Assembly: GCF_021431925.1 (NCBI RefSeq)
Contig: NZ_CP090371.1
Location: 1,178,001-1,242,000, forward strand
Direction: 5' to 3'
Source of the DNA: Halobaculum sp. CBA1158
Lineage (GTDB): Archaea; Halobacteriota; Halobacteria; Halobacteriales; Haloferacaceae
Length of the DNA stretch: 64,000 bases
Position numbers and translations under genes: made by a program. Numbering within the stretch: position 1 is the first letter of the stretch; each line of letters opens with the position of its first letter. The notes below the pieces were generated by a model that was not told the DNA's origin, did no database searches, and was given only the letters and a program-made list of their open reading frames with translations. Positions 62,061-64,000 of the stretch are shown in pieces.

Positions 62061-62597
62061 TCAGATCGCCCCCGACGGGGTGCGCGTGATGTACACGCCG
62101 TCCTGGAAGACGCGCGTGTCCTTGTCGGTCACGCGGGTGAGCTGTTCGACGCTCGCGGCCGTCTGGCCCACGTCCTCCTTGGACGGGCCCGACAGCGTGA
62201 GTTCCTCGCCGTCGATCTGTACGTCGGTGTCGCCGCGGATCTCCGCGCGACGGGGTGCCGTCTCCCCGAGGAAGTTCGTGATGACGACCTCGTCGCCCTC
62301 GACGGTCACGTCCATCGGGAAGTGAGCGTAGAAGACCTCCATGCCGTACTCCCAGCCCTCGGTGACCCCGTGGATCATGTTGTCCACGTGGCTCTCGAAG
62401 GTGCCGACGGTCGCGTTCGTCTGTCGGTCCGCGTCGTCCGGGTACTCGAGGACGACGGCGTCGTCCGCCACGGAGACGCTCACGTCCGGGTACCACAGCC
62501 GACGCGTCACCGAGCCGTTCGGCCCCTCGATCGTGAGATCGAGGTGGTCGAGGTCGGCGGAGACGTCCTCGGGTAGTTCGATTGTTCGTTCTGTCAT
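62061..62597 (-). CDS. rpl6: 50S ribosomal protein L6 (uL6)
   Basis: 178 residues, two tandem L6 folds. [40 protein letters not shown], and [20 protein letters not shown] in the first fold and linker; [20 protein letters not shown], then [15 protein letters not shown] close the second. The ATG at 62,595-62,597 lies 2 nt after the S8 stop. Confidence 0.96.
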   Translation of the reverse strand: MTERTIELPEDVSADLDHLDLTIEGPNGSVTRRLWYPDVSVSVADDAVVLEYPDDADRQTNATVGTFESHVDNMIHGVTEGWEYGMEVFYAHFPMDVTVEGDEVVITNFLGETAPRRAEIRGDTDVQIDGEELTLSGPSKEDVGQTAASVEQLTRVTDKDTRVFQDGVYITRTPSGAI

Positions 62598-62599
62598 TG

Positions 62600-62992
62600 T
62601 CAGTAGACGTATGCGATCACCTGGCCACCGATGCCCGCCTCGCGGGCCTCGTAGTGGCTCATGACGCCGTGACTCGTGGTCACGATGAGTGCGCCGTAGT
62701 CGCGGGCGGGGAGCAGCCGCTTCTCCCAGCGCTCGTAGCCGTCGGCGGCCACGGAGTATCGCGGCTTCACCGCGCCGCACTCGTTGATCGCGCCCTTCAG
62801 TTCGACCTCGAACGTTCCCGCTCGGCCGTCGTCCACGAACTCGAAGCCGTCGACGTATCCGTTGTCGTACAGCACTTCCAGCGTGGAGCCGATGATGTTC
62901 GAGGCGGGCTGGACCGTGTATTCCAGATGGCCGACGTCCTCTGCGTTGTCGAGGCCGGCGAGGGCGTCGGCGAGTGGGTCGTTACCTGCCAT
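62600..62992 (-). CDS. rps8: 30S ribosomal protein S8 (uS8)
   Basis: 130 residues. MAGNDPLADALAGLDNAEDV opens it; the C-terminal signature is ALIVTTSHGVMSHYEAREAG, IGGQVIAYVY. S8 binds helix 21 of 16S rRNA early in assembly. The start at 62,992 was chosen because sequence upstream belongs to S14 in another frame. Confidence 0.96.
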   Translation of the reverse strand: MAGNDPLADALAGLDNAEDVGHLEYTVQPASNIIGSTLEVLYDNGYVDGFEFVDDGRAGTFEVELKGAINECGAVKPRYSVAADGYERWEKRLLPARDYGALIVTTSHGVMSHYEAREAGIGGQVIAYVY

Positions 62993-62994
62993 TG

Positions 62995-63186
62995 TTATCG
63001 GTACTTCCGGAATCCCATGTCGCGGGCGACCTCGCGGAAGCACTGGCGACAGAGGTTGATATCGTACTTGCCGACCAGGCCCTGCTTTCGCTCGCAACGA
63101 CGGCACTCGACCTCCTGGCCGGTGCGCTTTGCGGCGTGCTCGCCCGTCTCCTCGGGTCCGGTCGTCTCTGTGTCTGCGTCGCTCAT
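62995..63186 (-). CDS. rps14: 30S ribosomal protein S14 (uS14), zinc-binding type
   Basis: 63 residues with a C-x2-C ... C-x2-C zinc site: [38 protein letters not shown]. The 20-residue acidic N-terminal extension ([20 protein letters not shown]) is longer than the ~56-residue form of most archaea. Start overlaps the L5 stop by 4 nt. Confidence 0.95.
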   Translation of the reverse strand: MSDADTETTGPEETGEHAAKRTGQEVECRRCERKQGLVGKYDINLCRQCFREVARDMGFRKYR

Positions 63187-63716
63187 TCGTTGACCTCCAC
63201 GTCGAACTCGCGTTCGAGGAACGCGATGGCGTCCTCGACGGTCATCCGGTGACCGCTCGGGATGGACCGGGTGACGGCGTCCCGCTTGGAGACGCGGTAG
63301 CCCGGTCGCGTGAGCGTCACGGTGACGTCGAGCCCGTAGATGCCGATCTGCGGGTCGTACTCCTGACTCGGGAACTCGGTGTGTTCGGCGACGCCGAAGC
63401 TCACGTTCCCGGTGTCGTCGAACTGCGAGGCCGAGAGGTCGGTGAACTCCAGGGCCGTGGCCAGGAACTCGTCGGCGTCGTCGTCGCGCAGCGTAACCTT
63501 CGCGCCGATCGGGTCGCCCGGCCGGATGCCGAACTCGCCGATGGCCCGGTCGGCCGTCGTGCGGACGGTGTCCTGTCCGGTGATCTCCTCGAGGATCTCC
63601 TCGCCGTTCGCGAGCTCTCGACCGCCCTCGCCGACGCCCATGTGGACGACGACCTTCTCGATGCGCGGTTCGCGCATCTCGTGGAACTCGGCGTCCGACT
63701 CGGACTCCGAGCTCAT
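63183..63716 (-). CDS. rpl5: 50S ribosomal protein L5 (uL5)
   Basis: 177 residues. [56 protein letters not shown], and [20 protein letters not shown] are archaeal L5 landmarks. It binds 5S rRNA together with L18. Its ATG overlaps the S4e stop by 4 nt. Confidence 0.96.
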   Translation of the reverse strand: MSSESESDAEFHEMREPRIEKVVVHMGVGEGGRELANGEEILEEITGQDTVRTTADRAIGEFGIRPGDPIGAKVTLRDDDADEFLATALEFTDLSASQFDDTGNVSFGVAEHTEFPSQEYDPQIGIYGLDVTVTLTRPGYRVSKRDAVTRSIPSGHRMTVEDAIAFLEREFDVEVNE

Positions 63717-64000
63717 TCGTCGTCACCTCCGTCGGTGAAGTTCTCGTCGATCACGACGACGTACTCCTCGATCGTCTCGAAGCCGCCGTCGTCCCCGTCC
63801 TGACTGACGGAGACCGCGTTGTCGCCGGAGCCGGCGGAGACGGTGATCTCCTCGACCGTGCCGATCTCGCCGGAGTGACTCCCGGCGACGGCGGTGACGA
63901 GCGCGCCCTCCTCGTACGGGAAGTGCGCGACGACCTCCTTCGTCTCGTTGTCGACGACCAGCGAGTCGCCGCCGGCGTAGCTCCCGTCCTCGCTCACGAG
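63713..64000 (-). CDS. rps4e: 30S ribosomal protein S4e (eS4), C-terminal part, cut by window edge
   Basis: At least 95 residues in the window, with the C-terminal KOW-type domain of S4e: [40 protein letters not shown], and an acidic tail. The S4 RNA-binding domain and central domain lie beyond the right edge. It begins the minus-strand operon seen here; L24 and L14 would be expected upstream. Confidence 0.93.
   Translation of the reverse strand, partial: LVSEDGSYAGGDSLVVDNETKEVVAHFPYEEGALVTAVAGSHSGEIGTVEEITVSAGSGDNAVSVSQDGDDGGFETIEEYVVVIDENFTDGGDDE

Noticed and set aside
1-64000. CRISPR arrays, rRNA, tRNA or replication origin
   Set aside because: No regularly spaced repeats, no tRNA or rRNA sequence, and no orc1/cdc6 gene with origin repeats were found while reading both strands.

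Overview
The window is chromosomal DNA of a haloarchaeon. Its proteins are strongly acidic and the backbone is GC-rich. Several promoters have a TATA box about 28 nt before the start codon, which gives leaderless mRNAs. There are Tat, PGF-CTERM and DUF families typical of halophilic archaea, and the right end carries the archaeal spc ribosomal-protein order. No rRNA, tRNA, CRISPR array or replication origin was seen.

Layout. (1) 1-20,474 is GC-rich core sequence: two flavin disulfide oxidoreductases, a PGF-CTERM surface protein, USP proteins, a GNAT acetyltransferase, an ornithine-cyclodeaminase-family protein, a hydrolase, a zinc-ribbon regulator, a prolyl oligopeptidase, an APC-USP permease fusion, a Tat ferritin-like protein, a DoxX protein and HTH regulators. 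A small decayed patch at 3.7-5.8 kb holds a broken TFB gene, an HTH/TumE-like pair and an ABC permease remnant. (2) 20.5-26.6 kb is an accessory island: an RNA-ligase-like protein, a PIN/UPF0175 toxin-antitoxin pair, an IS200/IS605 element with TnpA and TnpB, and fragments of GtrA, GLUG and IS605 genes. A diverged ~235-bp direct repeat brackets it. (3) 26.6-55.8 kb is a large surface-glycan locus. It has two divergent UDP-glucose dehydrogenase / sugar-nucleotidyltransferase modules (the second nucleotidyltransferase is broken), a UbiA-PHP-LPG-TM operon, three sugar epimerases, GT-C-like membrane proteins, GT4 and GT2 transferases, FkbM methyltransferases, a flippase and a sulfatase-like hydrolase. 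Much of it is AT-rich and interrupted by dead transposases (IS5, IS6-like, IS110, IS630) and by integrase and primase fragments. (4) 55.8-57.0 kb is a decayed spacer with a VapBC remnant. (5) 57,053-64,000 is the spc operon on the minus strand, S4e to SecY.

How the genes work together. The nucleotidyltransferases and dehydrogenases should supply UDP-glucose and UDP-glucuronate, as AglF and AglM do in Haloferax. The epimerases diversify the sugars, the glycosyltransferases build a lipid-linked glycan, and the Wzx-like protein flips it. The FkbM and sulfatase-like enzymes may modify it. The UbiA (phosphoribosyltransferase-like), PHP phosphoesterase and LPG-TM genes suggest a separate polyprenyl-phosphate-pentose branch. 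That branch is inference and is the most interesting hypothesis in the window.
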